A stretch of 64,000 bases of DNA from positions 1 through 64,000 of the forward strand of contig JAFSJF010000038.1 of assembly GCA_017439405.1 (NCBI GenBank), written 5' to 3'. This DNA comes from Bacteroidales bacterium. GTDB taxonomy: Bacteria; Bacteroidota; Bacteroidia; Bacteroidales; F082. Shown in pieces: positions 34,317 to 42,040 of the stretch. The notes under the pieces were generated by a model that did no database searches, was not told the DNA's origin, and was given only the letters and a program-made list of their open reading frames with translations. How positions within the stretch are numbered: the stretch's first letter is position 1; the number at the start of each line of letters is the position of its first letter. Made by a program: the position numbers and the translations under genes.

Positions 34317-34410
34317 TTTTGTCCAAATCCATACTTTTTTACCCACTTTTGGACAAAAACAGAACAACTTTTGTCCAAATCCATATTTTTATACCCACAT
34401 TTGGACAAAA
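34317..34410 (+). repeat. Paired 52-bp palindromic repeats, upstream border of the AAA-DUF234 gene
   Basis: Two units with a 52-bp period in the same orientation as those at 32692-32785. Arms TTTTGTCCAAAT (34317-34328 and 34369-34380) face TTTGGACAAAA (34348-34358) and ATTTGGACAAAA (34399-34410). Loops differ slightly from the other border (CCATACTTTTTTACCCAC, CCATATTTTTATACCCAC). The shared flank CCGGGGTTTTC follows, and a further half-arm GTCCAAATCC is at 34424-34433. Confidence 0.92.
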
Positions 34411-34470
34411 ACCGGGGTTTTCCGTCCAAATCCTTGCACACGGTTTCAAAATGGCAAAGCCACAAAAAAA

Positions 34471-34500
34471 GTAGAGACGCACCGCAGCGCGTCCCTACCA
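34471..34500 (-). terminator. Hairpin terminator of infB
   Basis: GTAGAGACGC (34471-34480) pairs with GCGTCCCTAC (34489-34498). On the minus strand the hairpin is followed by TTTTTTT. The same GTAGGGACGC arm type occurs after hisS (46513-46578), so a mobile palindrome may serve as terminator here. Confidence 0.7.
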
Positions 34501-34524
34501 ACGAATCCTGAATGGGAAACCGCC

Positions 34525-37467
34525 TTACAGCTTGCGGGCGACTTCCTTCTCGGTGTAGCCTTCGATAATATCGCCGACCTTGATGTCGTTGAAGTTCTCG
34601 ATGTTTAAGCCGCAGTCCATGCCGGCGCTCACTTCCTTCACGTCGTCCTTGTAGCGTTTCAGCGAGCCGAGCGTGCCCGTGTAAATCACGATGCCATCGC
34701 GGATGACGCGAATCTTCGTGTTGCGGGTGACCTTGCCGTCCAAGACCATGCAACCGGCAATGGTGCCGACCTTGCTGATCTTGAAGGTCTCGCGGATTTC
34801 GAGGTTGCAGGTGACCACCTCCTCGATTTCGGGAGCCAACATGCCTTCGATAGCGGCCTTGATTTCCTCGATGGCGGTATAGATGATGGAATAAAGACGA
34901 ATGTCAATCTTCTCATTCTCAGCCATCTTACGCGCTTGCGCGGTGGGACGCACGTTGAAGCCCACGATGACGGCGTTGGAAGCCGAAGCCAACATCACGT
35001 CCGACTCGCTGATGGCACCCACCGACTTGTGGATCACGTTGACCTGCACCTCCTCGGTGGAGAGCTTCAGCAAACTGTCGGCCAAAGCCTCGACCGAGCC
35101 GTCCACGTCGGCCTTGACGATGATGTTCAGCTCCTTGAAGTCGCCGATGGCGATGCGGCGTCCGATCTCGTCCAAGGTGATGTGCGGGCTGGTGCGGCGC
35201 GTCTGTTCGCGCTGCAACTGTTCGCGGCGGTTGGCGATGGCCTTCACCTCGCGCTCGTCGGTCATCACGTTGAAGGCGTCGCCAGGCATGGGGGCACCGT
35301 TCAAGCCGAGGAGCAGCACCGGCGTTGACGGGCCTGCCGCCTTGACCGGCTTGTTGTGGTCGTCGAACATGGCCTTCACCTTGCCGTAGGTCGTGCCAGC
35401 CAACACCATGTCACCAACCTTCAAGGTACCGTTTTGCACGAGGATCTTGGCCACATAGCCGCGACCCTTGTCCAAGGCCGACTCAATGACCGTGCCCTTG
35501 GCCAGACGGTTCGGGTTGGCTTTCAGGTCGAGGAACTCGGCTTCGAGCAGTACTTTTTCAAGCAAGGCATCCACATTGAGACCAATCTTGGCCGCGATTT
35601 CCTGGTCTTGGTATTTGCCGCCCCAGCTTTCGACGAGGATGTTCATGTTGGCCAACTGCTCACGAATCTTGTCGGGGTTGGCGGTGGGTTTGTCTATCTT
35701 GTTCAAAGCGAACACGATAGGCACGCCAGCCGCCTGCGCGTGGTTGATGGCCTCAACAGTTTGCGGCATTACGCTGTCATCAGTGGCGATGACGATGATG
35801 GCCACGTCCGTGATCTTGGCTCCACGGGCACGCATGGCCGTGAATGCCTCGTGGCCGGGCGTGTCGAGGAAGGTGATTTTCTTGCCGCTCTCAGTAGTAA
35901 CTTCATAAGCGCCAATGTGTTGCGTGATGCCGCCAGCTTCGCCGGCCACGACGTTGGTATTTCTGATATAGTCTAACAATTTAGTCTTACCGTGGTCCAC
36001 ATGACCCATGACGGTGACCACCGGTGCACGCGGCACGAGGTCTTCCTCGCGGTCTTTCTCATCCGTCTCGGCGATGGCTTCCTGCACATCGGCACTGACG
36101 AAATCGACTTGGAAGCCGAACTCTTCGGCCACCACGGTAAGGGCTTCTGCATCAAGGCGTTGGTTGATGGAAACGGGCATACCGAGGCTCATGCAAGTGC
36201 CAATTACCTTGACAACCGGCACGTTCATCATCGTGGCCAATTCGTTGGCCGTGACAAACTCCGTCACTTTCAGCACTTTCTGCTCGGCTTCATGGCGCAT
36301 CATTTCCTCCATCATCGAGCCAGCCACGGCTTGTCGCTTCTCGCGGCGGTGCTTCGAGGTCTTCGACTTGCCCATCGGCGAGAGGCGGGCCAGCGTGTCC
36401 TTGATTTGCTTCGAGATTTCCTCATCGGTCAACTCAACTTTCTCATCGCGTTTGGGCTGTTTCCTGTTGTCCTTCTTGCTCGGTTTGGAGTTGTCTTTCT
36501 GGTTCTTCTTGGTAGCGTTGTCGCCTCCCTGCGGCTTTTGGCCTTTGCCTTGTTGTTGCTTGTTGTCGCCCTTCTTGGGACCTGGGTTCACGTTGGGGCC
36601 GGTCGGGTTTTCCGACGAGCCTTCCGGCTTGCCCTTGATGCGCTTGCGTTTCTTCTTCTCGGGTGTGGCCTTGGTGCGACGTTTCTCGTCGGGGAGTTCT
36701 ATCTTGTCGAGGATTTTAGGGCCTTCAAGCTTTTGCACTTCCGTTTTGATGAACTTGGGTTCGGTGGGTTTGGCTGTTTTTTTCTCGACAGGCTTCTCTG
36801 TGGATTTGTCAGCCTTCTTTTCGGCAGGTTTGGCCTGTTGTGGCTGGGGCTTGGCCTCTTGCGTTTTGGCCTTAGGCTGCTGGGGTTGAGGCTGTTGTTG
36901 TTTCTTCCCGTCTTTTTGCTCTTTCTTTTGCCTTTCTTTCTGCTTCTTGGCAGAATGCGACTTCGGATTGAGGCTTTCGAGGTCTATCTTTCCCAATATC
37001 TTGAGGGGTGAATCGTCGCGTGCTGCCACCAACTCTGTGGAATCGCCTTGGGCCTTTTCCTCTGGAACGTTGGTTTGGCTTTGTGGTTCTTGCGGTTCCT
37101 CGACGGACGTCTCTGTCGGAGGCTCCTTGACGGTCTTTTTTTCGAGGGTCATCGTATTGGAACGGATGATCACTTCGTCGTGGTCGTCCTCCTCTTCGTT
37201 TTTTTGCGGTTGCAATGCCGAATCAACGGAAACAGTGCCACCCTTGTAAGAGATGTTGCCCAAGTTCTTGGCCACATTCTTCACTTCCTTCTCGCCCTGA
37301 TACTCCTTCACGAGCAGTTCGTACATGTCTGCCGTGAGCTTCGCGTTAGGCGACGAATCCACCTGAAACCCCTTCTTTCCAAGGAATTCCCGGATGGTCG
37401 TCACACCCACGTTAAATTCTTTTGCCGCTTTCGACAATCGAATGGTGAAATTTGATTCTTCGGACAT
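34525..37467 (-). CDS. infB: Translation initiation factor IF-2
   Basis: A 980-residue GTPase that places fMet-tRNA on the 30S subunit. Seen: N-terminal IF2_N motif ([20 protein letters not shown]), a long Lys/Gln/Pro-rich linker to about residue 400, G1 [21 protein letters not shown]3 [10 protein letters not shown]4 ALNKIDKP, then domain II ([20 protein letters not shown]) and the C-terminal fMet-binding domain. It closes the rimP-nusA-infB operon and is followed by a hairpin terminator. Confidence 0.97.
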   Translation of the reverse strand: MSEESNFTIRLSKAAKEFNVGVTTIREFLGKKGFQVDSSPNAKLTADMYELLVKEYQGEKEVKNVAKNLGNISYKGGTVSVDSALQPQKNEEEDDHDEVIIRSNTMTLEKKTVKEPPTETSVEEPQEPQSQTNVPEEKAQGDSTELVAARDDSPLKILGKIDLESLNPKSHSAKKQKERQKKEQKDGKKQQQPQPQQPKAKTQEAKPQPQQAKPAEKKADKSTEKPVEKKTAKPTEPKFIKTEVQKLEGPKILDKIELPDEKRRTKATPEKKKRKRIKGKPEGSSENPTGPNVNPGPKKGDNKQQQGKGQKPQGGDNATKKNQKDNSKPSKKDNRKQPKRDEKVELTDEEISKQIKDTLARLSPMGKSKTSKHRREKRQAVAGSMMEEMMRHEAEQKVLKVTEFVTANELATMMNVPVVKVIGTCMSLGMPVSINQRLDAEALTVVAEEFGFQVDFVSADVQEAIAETDEKDREEDLVPRAPVVTVMGHVDHGKTKLLDYIRNTNVVAGEAGGITQHIGAYEVTTESGKKITFLDTPGHEAFTAMRARGAKITDVAIIVIATDDSVMPQTVEAINHAQAAGVPIVFALNKIDKPTANPDKIREQLANMNILVESWGGKYQDQEIAAKIGLNVDALLEKVLLEAEFLDLKANPNRLAKGTVIESALDKGRGYVAKILVQNGTLKVGDMVLAGTTYGKVKAMFDDHNKPVKAAGPSTPVLLLGLNGAPMPGDAFNVMTDEREVKAIANRREQLQREQTRRTSPHITLDEIGRRIAIGDFKELNIIVKADVDGSVEALADSLLKLSTEEVQVNVIHKSVGAISESDVMLASASNAVIVGFNVRPTAQARKMAENEKIDIRLYSIIYTAIEEIKAAIEGMLAPEIEEVVTCNLEIRETFKISKVGTIAGCMVLDGKVTRNTKIRVIRDGIVIYTGTLGSLKRYKDDVKEVSAGMDCGLNIENFNDIKVGDIIEGYTEKEVARKL

Positions 37468-37508
37468 AGTTTCTCCTTTGTTTCTCGTTTATATTCAATG
37501 CCTTGGCA

Positions 37509-38768
37509 TCATTCGGCATCTTGTTCAAACTCAGCTTTCAGTATGCGGAACACGTCATTGACGGTTTCCATGTCCAAGTCGGCTCGCTTGGCAACCTCCT
37601 CGGGAGTATAGGACAGGACATTCTTGGCCGTGTCGCAACCCATGCCCACCAAGGCATCGATGACCCACTGGTCGATTTCGTCGGCAAACTCTTGGAGGTC
37701 AACGTCTTCCTCATCGTTGTTGGCTTCACTGTTGCGATACACGTCGATTTCATAGCCTGTCAGCTTGCCGGCGAGCTTGATGTTGTAGCCTCCCTTGCCG
37801 ATGGCGAGGCTGATCTGGTCGTTTTCCATATAGACGTTGGCCATCGTGTTGTCGTCGCTGAGGCGAATCTCGGTGATTTTGGCCGGGCTGAGTGCACGCT
37901 GGATGAAAAGTTTCGGGTTGCTGGTCCAGTTGATGACGTCGATGTTCTCGTTGCGCAGCTCGCGGACGATGCCGTGGATGCGCGAGCCTTTCATGCCCAC
38001 GCAGGCGCCGACGGGGTCGATGCGGTCGTCGTAGCTCTCCACGGCGATCTTGGCCCTTTGGCCGGGTTCGCGGACAATCTTCTTCACCGTGATGAGGCCG
38101 TCATAGATTTCCGGCACTTCGGCTTCCAACAGGCGTTGGAGGAAGATTTCCGAAGTGCGCGAAAGGATGACCACCGGCGAGCCGTTGACGCTCTCCACGC
38201 TCTTCACGATGGCACGTACCGTATCGCCTTTCTTATAAAGGTCGTTCGGAATCTGTTCGGCCTTGGGCAAAGTCAGCTCAATACCCTCGTCGTCGGCCAC
38301 GACGATTTCGCGCTTCCAAGCGTGAACCACCTCGGCCGTGACGATTTCGCCTACCTTGGCTTTATACTTTTGGAAAATGTTTTCCTTCTCATATTCAGAC
38401 ACTTTCGTTTGCAGATTCTGACGCAAGGCCAGAATGTCGCGGCGACCGAAGCTCTCGATGCGGAGCACCTCGCTCACGTCGTCGCCCACCTCGAAGTCCG
38501 GCTCGATCTTGATGGCGTCTGACAGCTTGATTTCGCGTGCGGGGTCTTTCAGTTCCCCGTCGTCAACGACAGTGCGGTTATGGTAAATCTCGAAGTCGCC
38601 CTTATCGACGTTCACGATGATGTCGATGAAGTCCTCGGTGTCGGTGTCGAACTTCTTGTTCAGCATTCCGCGAAACACATCCTCGATGATGCGCATCATG
38701 GCCTCGCGGTCGATGTTCTTGAATTCCTTGAACTCGGAAAAGGTTTCCACTAATTTGTAGTTGTCCAT
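37509..38768 (-). CDS. nusA: Transcription elongation/termination factor NusA
   Basis: A 419-residue RNA polymerase-binding factor. Seen: the N-terminal polymerase-binding domain (EAMMRIIEDVFRGMLNKKFD), S1 domain (GEIVTAEVVHAWKREIVVAD), KH1 with DPVGACVGMKGSRIHGIVRE, KH2 with LAIGKGGYNIKLAG, and a C-terminal helix-hairpin-helix (ALVGMGCDTAKNVLSYTPEE). Its length without E. coli-like AR2 repeats is normal for the phylum. It has an A/C-rich leader like those of the HerA-like, hutH and iorB genes. Gap to infB is 41 nt. Confidence 0.96.
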   Translation of the reverse strand: MDNYKLVETFSEFKEFKNIDREAMMRIIEDVFRGMLNKKFDTDTEDFIDIIVNVDKGDFEIYHNRTVVDDGELKDPAREIKLSDAIKIEPDFEVGDDVSEVLRIESFGRRDILALRQNLQTKVSEYEKENIFQKYKAKVGEIVTAEVVHAWKREIVVADDEGIELTLPKAEQIPNDLYKKGDTVRAIVKSVESVNGSPVVILSRTSEIFLQRLLEAEVPEIYDGLITVKKIVREPGQRAKIAVESYDDRIDPVGACVGMKGSRIHGIVRELRNENIDVINWTSNPKLFIQRALSPAKITEIRLSDDNTMANVYMENDQISLAIGKGGYNIKLAGKLTGYEIDVYRNSEANNDEEDVDLQEFADEIDQWVIDALVGMGCDTAKNVLSYTPEEVAKRADLDMETVNDVFRILKAEFEQDAE

Positions 38769-38832
38769 TTTTGTATGTTGATTGTTTATTGTTGAATCGT
38801 TGAATTGTTGAAGCGGGACGCGAGACGCGAGA
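38769..38832 (-). promoter_or_regulatory. A/C-rich leader of nusA and GC-rich repeat
   Basis: On the minus strand CAATTCAACGATTCAACAAT then AAACAATCAAC precede the nusA ATG. A GACGCGAGACGCGAG unit is at 38813-38832, between rimP and nusA. Confidence 0.4.
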
Positions 38833-38837
38833 AATTT

Positions 38838-39293
38838 TTAGAATACTATTACGGGTTTGATTTCCACTTTTTTGCGTTCCAATATCAGGTTAGGTTGTTC
38901 CTCCACAGGTTTCTTCTTCGAGGATTTCTTTGGCGCGGGCGCGATTTCCACTTTCCCGTCGTCGAAGCTGACGAGCTTGCCTTGCAGCTTGCCCTGTTCC
39001 TTGGTCTTCGCCTCCACATCCTTGCCGACGTATTTCTGCAATTGGCGGTCCATCTTCAAGGCACCCGACAGCCCCCATGAGAACACGGTCAGCTCATAGT
39101 CTTCAATGTCGCGGTCGAGCTTTTCGTTGATGTAGCGGCTCAATTCGGCGCAATGGTCGATGTTGACGTCCGTGTCGGAGTCGATGTAAACCTCGACCAC
39201 GTTGTTGGGCTTCACCTTCACTTCCACAAGGAAGCGGTCGGAGCCGGCGAGGGCTTCTTCGCTGAGAGTTGCTATTTGTTCTTTTGTTATCAT
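38838..39293 (-). CDS. rimP: Ribosome maturation factor RimP
   Basis: A 151-residue 30S assembly factor. The start ITKEQIATLSEEALAGSDRF, the VEVYIDSDTDVNIDHCAELS motif and YELTVFSWGLSGALKMDRQL (family LEVSSPGLxRPL region, here diverged) match RimP. The C-terminal Sm-like domain follows with KLVSFDDGKVEI. It is the first gene of the rimP-nusA-infB operon. The diverged SSPG motif (FSWGLSG) is usual in Bacteroidetes as far as I recall. Confidence 0.9.
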   Translation of the reverse strand: MITKEQIATLSEEALAGSDRFLVEVKVKPNNVVEVYIDSDTDVNIDHCAELSRYINEKLDRDIEDYELTVFSWGLSGALKMDRQLQKYVGKDVEAKTKEQGKLQGKLVSFDDGKVEIAPAPKKSSKKKPVEEQPNLILERKKVEIKPVIVF

Positions 39294-39339
39294 TTGATAT
39301 TCAAAGATTTAAAATTCAAAATTCAAGATTATAACCTCA

Positions 39340-39373
39340 AACAAAAAGACCTGTTACTCAAAGTAGCAGGTCT
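39340..39373 (-). terminator. Terminator after tRNA-Gln
   Basis: Arms AAGACCTG (39345-39352) and CAGGTCTT (39366-39373) with further pairing inside; on the minus strand followed by TTTTTG. It separates the tRNA from rimP. Confidence 0.75.
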
Positions 39374-39391
39374 TCCTTCTTCCACCTTAAG

Positions 39392-39462
39392 TTGTCGAGC
39401 AAGGATTCGAACCTTGACAGGCAGAACCAAAATCTGCAGTGCTGCCATTACACCACTCGACA
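39392..39462 (-). tRNA. tRNA-Gln (anticodon TTG)
   Basis: Minus-strand cloverleaf: acceptor TGTCGAG / CTCGACA with discriminator A, D arm around GTAATGGCAGC, anticodon stem GCAGA / TCTGC with loop TTTTGGT (anticodon TTG, reads CAA), T loop GGTTCGAATCC. The CCA end is not encoded. Confidence 0.95.
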
Positions 39463-39485
39463 TCATTCGTTTCCGAATGCGGCTG

Positions 39486-39493
39486 CAAAAGTA
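39486..39493 (-). promoter_or_regulatory. -7 promoter element of tRNA-Gln
   Basis: TACTTTTG on the minus strand, 24 nt before the mature 5' end of the tRNA. Confidence 0.6.
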
Positions 39494-39605
39494 CAACTAA
39501 TTTCAATATGCGCAAGCTTTTTTTTCATTTTTTTGAAAAAAAGTGGTTTTGGACACTATAAAAACGTTTTTGCCGTTTTTCATTCCAAGATAAGCCAAAA
39601 AACAG

Positions 39606-39613
39606 TATTTTTG
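39606..39613 (+). promoter_or_regulatory. -7 promoter element of the CsgG-like operon
   Basis: TATTTTTG matching TAnnTTTG, 42 nt before the ATG at 39655; A/C-rich leader between. Confidence 0.55.
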
Positions 39614-39654
39614 CACGCTATATCCATTGATTCACCAACAACAAAACAAGTAAT

Positions 39655-40533
39655 ATGAAGAATCTCAGAACAATTATCGCCGTATTGCTCATCATGGCTT
39701 TCGGCTCAACTACTTTCGCCCAAGAAGGTAAAACCTTGAAAAGGAAGGTGGCCATCGGTCGTTTCACCAACGAAACCCAATATGGGAAAGGCATCTTCTA
39801 CGACCGTGAGAACGACCCCATGCGCAAGCAGGCTATGGACATTCTCTCGTCGAAGCTGGCCGCCAGTGGCAAGTTCATCCTATTGGAACGCGACGACCTT
39901 GATGTCCTCGTGAAGGAGGCTGGTACAGAGATGCAGAAAACCGGTGCCGACTACATCATCCTCGGCTCCATCACGCAATTTGGCCGCAAGACCGAAGGCG
40001 ACGAGCGCATTTTCAGTTCCACAAAGACCCAAACCGTTGAGGCTGCGGTGAATGTCCGCCTTGTCGATGTAGCTTCAGGCCTCATCATCTACTCCGACGA
40101 AGCCAAAGGCCAAGCCGAGACCTCATCGAAGACCACTTTGGGCATCGGCGGAACTGCCGGTTTCGATGCCACCCTGAGCGACAAAGCCATCTCGGCAGCC
40201 CTCACCCAACTTGTGGAAAACATCATCAACAAGTGTATGGACAAACCGTGGCGCGGCTACGTGCTGACCGTTGAAGACGGCGATTACGTCATCTCAGGCG
40301 GAGCATCGCAAGGCATTACCCCCGGCAGCAAGTTCAGCCTATATAAAAAAGGTAAGATGGTGAACAACCCGCAAACCGGTGCCAACGTCGAGCTTCCCGG
40401 CAAGAGATTGGGCCAAGTCACCGTGACCGCCAACTTCGGCGACACCCCTGAGACCGAAATCTCATTTGCCACCTACGAAGGTGAAAAAATCGACGAAGAC
40501 CATCTTGAACTTTACTATTTAATGGAGGAATAA
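39655..40533 (+). CDS. CsgG-family outer-membrane assembly protein
   Basis: A 292-residue exported protein of the CsgG/HfaB family. Signal peptide ends GSTTFAQ; there is no lipobox cysteine, unlike E. coli CsgG. Family features: VAIGRFTNETQYGKGIF, LLERDDLDVLVKEAG, GADYIILGSITQFGRK and VNVRLVDVASGLIIYSDEAK. CsgG forms secretion pores for curli in E. coli, but in this context (with DUF4810 and DUF799 genes) it belongs to a different, poorly known envelope complex also found in Neisseria and other proteobacteria. First gene of a four-gene operon. Confidence 0.85.
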   Translation: MKNLRTIIAVLLIMAFGSTTFAQEGKTLKRKVAIGRFTNETQYGKGIFYDRENDPMRKQAMDILSSKLAASGKFILLERDDLDVLVKEAGTEMQKTGADYIILGSITQFGRKTEGDERIFSSTKTQTVEAAVNVRLVDVASGLIIYSDEAKGQAETSSKTTLGIGGTAGFDATLSDKAISAALTQLVENIINKCMDKPWRGYVLTVEDGDYVISGGASQGITPGSKFSLYKKGKMVNNPQTGANVELPGKRLGQVTVTANFGDTPETEISFATYEGEKIDEDHLELYYLMEE

Positions 40534-40536
40534 ACC

Positions 40537-40884
40537 ATGAAAAAAACCATCATTGCCACCCTTTGCCTTTTTGTTTCCACACTGTTCACCTCTTGTGGCG
40601 TGGGCAACTATACCGTCACTTCAGGCGTTGAGGACAAGGCCGCCGTGTGCTTTTCGGCCTCATCCGCCTATGACATTGACGTCACCATAGACGGTCAACA
40701 GCATTCGACCAGCACCGTGAAAGACATCGCGCACAAGACCCGCCGAAACATCAAGCAGACCGCCAAACAATCCATTGTCACCACGCCTGGTCGCCACAAA
40801 GTGGAAGTGAAACGCCACGGAGAAACCGTCTATTCCAAGGAAGTGATGCTCTCGACTGGCGAGACCAAAATCATCGAGTTATGA
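40537..40884 (+). CDS. Small lipoprotein in the CsgG operon
   Basis: A 115-residue lipoprotein (lipobox LFTSCG). The mature part has a beta-rich pattern (KAAVCFSASSAYDIDVTIDG, then GRHKVEVKRHGETVYSKEVM). No family is recognised. It starts 3 nt after the CsgG-like stop and overlaps the DUF4810 gene by 4 nt, so it is made together with the complex. Confidence 0.65.
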   Translation: MKKTIIATLCLFVSTLFTSCGVGNYTVTSGVEDKAAVCFSASSAYDIDVTIDGQQHSTSTVKDIAHKTRRNIKQTAKQSIVTTPGRHKVEVKRHGETVYSKEVMLSTGETKIIEL

Positions 40885-41330
40885 AGAAACTGATTGTCCT
40901 TCTTGGACTTGCTTTGGCGCTCAGTTCGTGCGAGGTCAAGTCGAACCTCTACAACTGGGGAAATAAGAGCAGCTCCAAAAACGCCACGGAATACGAGTCA
41001 AGCGTATATAACTACTACCATTCGCAGTCGCCGGAAAGCCTGTGCGCCCTTCTGTGCGAATATGAATACATGGTTACCCATCCGGGCGGCGAGCGCGGTG
41101 TGGTGCCTCCTGGCATCTGCGCCGAGTACGGCTACCTGCTGCTCAGTCCCAACACGCCGCAAATCTTCAGCCAGCACGCCACAAAGCGACAGAAGGAACA
41201 ATTCAGCTCGGGCGACTATAATGCCACGTTCCGCGAAAAAGGAATGCTCATGCTTCAGAAAGAGATTGAGCTCTATCCCGAATCAGCCGTATTCATCCAA
41301 CCCCTCATCAAGAAATTCAGCCAACAATGA
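40881..41330 (+). CDS. DUF4810 lipoprotein
   Basis: A 149-residue lipoprotein (lipobox LALSSCE). The mature start NLYNWGNK, then YESSVYNYY and VPPGICAEYGYLLL match the DUF4810 family, which is regularly encoded between CsgG-like and DUF799 genes. Mostly helical, with a TPR-like feel. It overlaps both neighbours by 4 nt. Confidence 0.8.
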   Translation: MKKLIVLLGLALALSSCEVKSNLYNWGNKSSSKNATEYESSVYNYYHSQSPESLCALLCEYEYMVTHPGGERGVVPPGICAEYGYLLLSPNTPQIFSQHATKRQKEQFSSGDYNATFREKGMLMLQKEIELYPESAVFIQPLIKKFSQQ

Positions 41331-42013
41331 GAAATCGCACCTTCATCCTGATTGCGACCTGTGCCGTGCTGTTCGCCTCCTGCGGAACCACTGCACCATT
41401 CACTCGCGGCGAACTCTACCCGAAAATGTATGAGGAAAAGCCTGTGACCTTGTTGGTCATGCCGCCTATCAACAACTCCAACAACGTGGAAGCCAAGGAT
41501 TTGCTTTACACCTCCATAAGCCAGCCCTTGGCAGAGGCAGGCTACTATGTCATCTCACCCCATTTAGCCATGGAAATCTTCAAGGCCGAAAGTGCCTACG
41601 ATGCGGAGTTGTTCATCAACAATAGCGTAACCCCGTTCGGCAAGGTGTTTGGTGCCGATGCCGTCATCTTCACCACCATCGACGAGTGGAAGAAGCAAGG
41701 CTTTGGCATTCGCACCAAAATCTCCTACATCGTGAAATCGACCCGCTCCAACGAAATCATCTTCGACCGCTCCTGCAACCTCTATTTGGACTTGCAAGAC
41801 AACAACTATTATGGTGGCGGAATTGTTGGTGCATTGGCTAACGTCGCAGCCTCCGCCATCAACACCGCCCTGACCGACCACATCGTGGCTGCCCGCAAGT
41901 GCAACGCCTACATCTTCAAGGACATACCGCAAGGCAAATACCGCAAGGAATACCAGCAAGACCGTGAGATTGCTGCCGAAGCGAAAAACGTGACGAAGAC
42001 CGTAAAGCAATAA
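41327..42013 (+). CDS. DUF799 / GNA1162-type lipoprotein
   Basis: A 228-residue lipoprotein (lipobox LFASCG). KPVTLLVMPPINNSNNVEAK, EAGYYVISPHL and FGADAVIFTTIDEW match the DUF799 family, whose Neisseria member GNA1162 is a surface-associated lipoprotein with a TolB-like fold. It is last in the CsgG-lipoprotein-DUF4810-DUF799 operon. The complex's cargo or task is not known. Confidence 0.82.
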   Translation: MRNRTFILIATCAVLFASCGTTAPFTRGELYPKMYEEKPVTLLVMPPINNSNNVEAKDLLYTSISQPLAEAGYYVISPHLAMEIFKAESAYDAELFINNSVTPFGKVFGADAVIFTTIDEWKKQGFGIRTKISYIVKSTRSNEIIFDRSCNLYLDLQDNNYYGGGIVGALANVAASAINTALTDHIVAARKCNAYIFKDIPQGKYRKEYQQDREIAAEAKNVTKTVKQ

Positions 42014-42040
42014 GTTAACCTGAAAACAACAAATATCATT

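Noticed and set aside
35992..37011. Long plus-strand reading frame opposite infB
   Set aside because: It mirrors the repetitive Lys/Gln-rich linker of IF-2, encodes a leucine/phenylalanine-rich sequence with no family look, and infB is certain on the other strand.
39655..40533. Curli secretion system based on the CsgG-like gene
   Set aside because: No csgA, csgB, csgE or csgF homologue lies nearby; DUF4810 and DUF799 genes point to a different complex.
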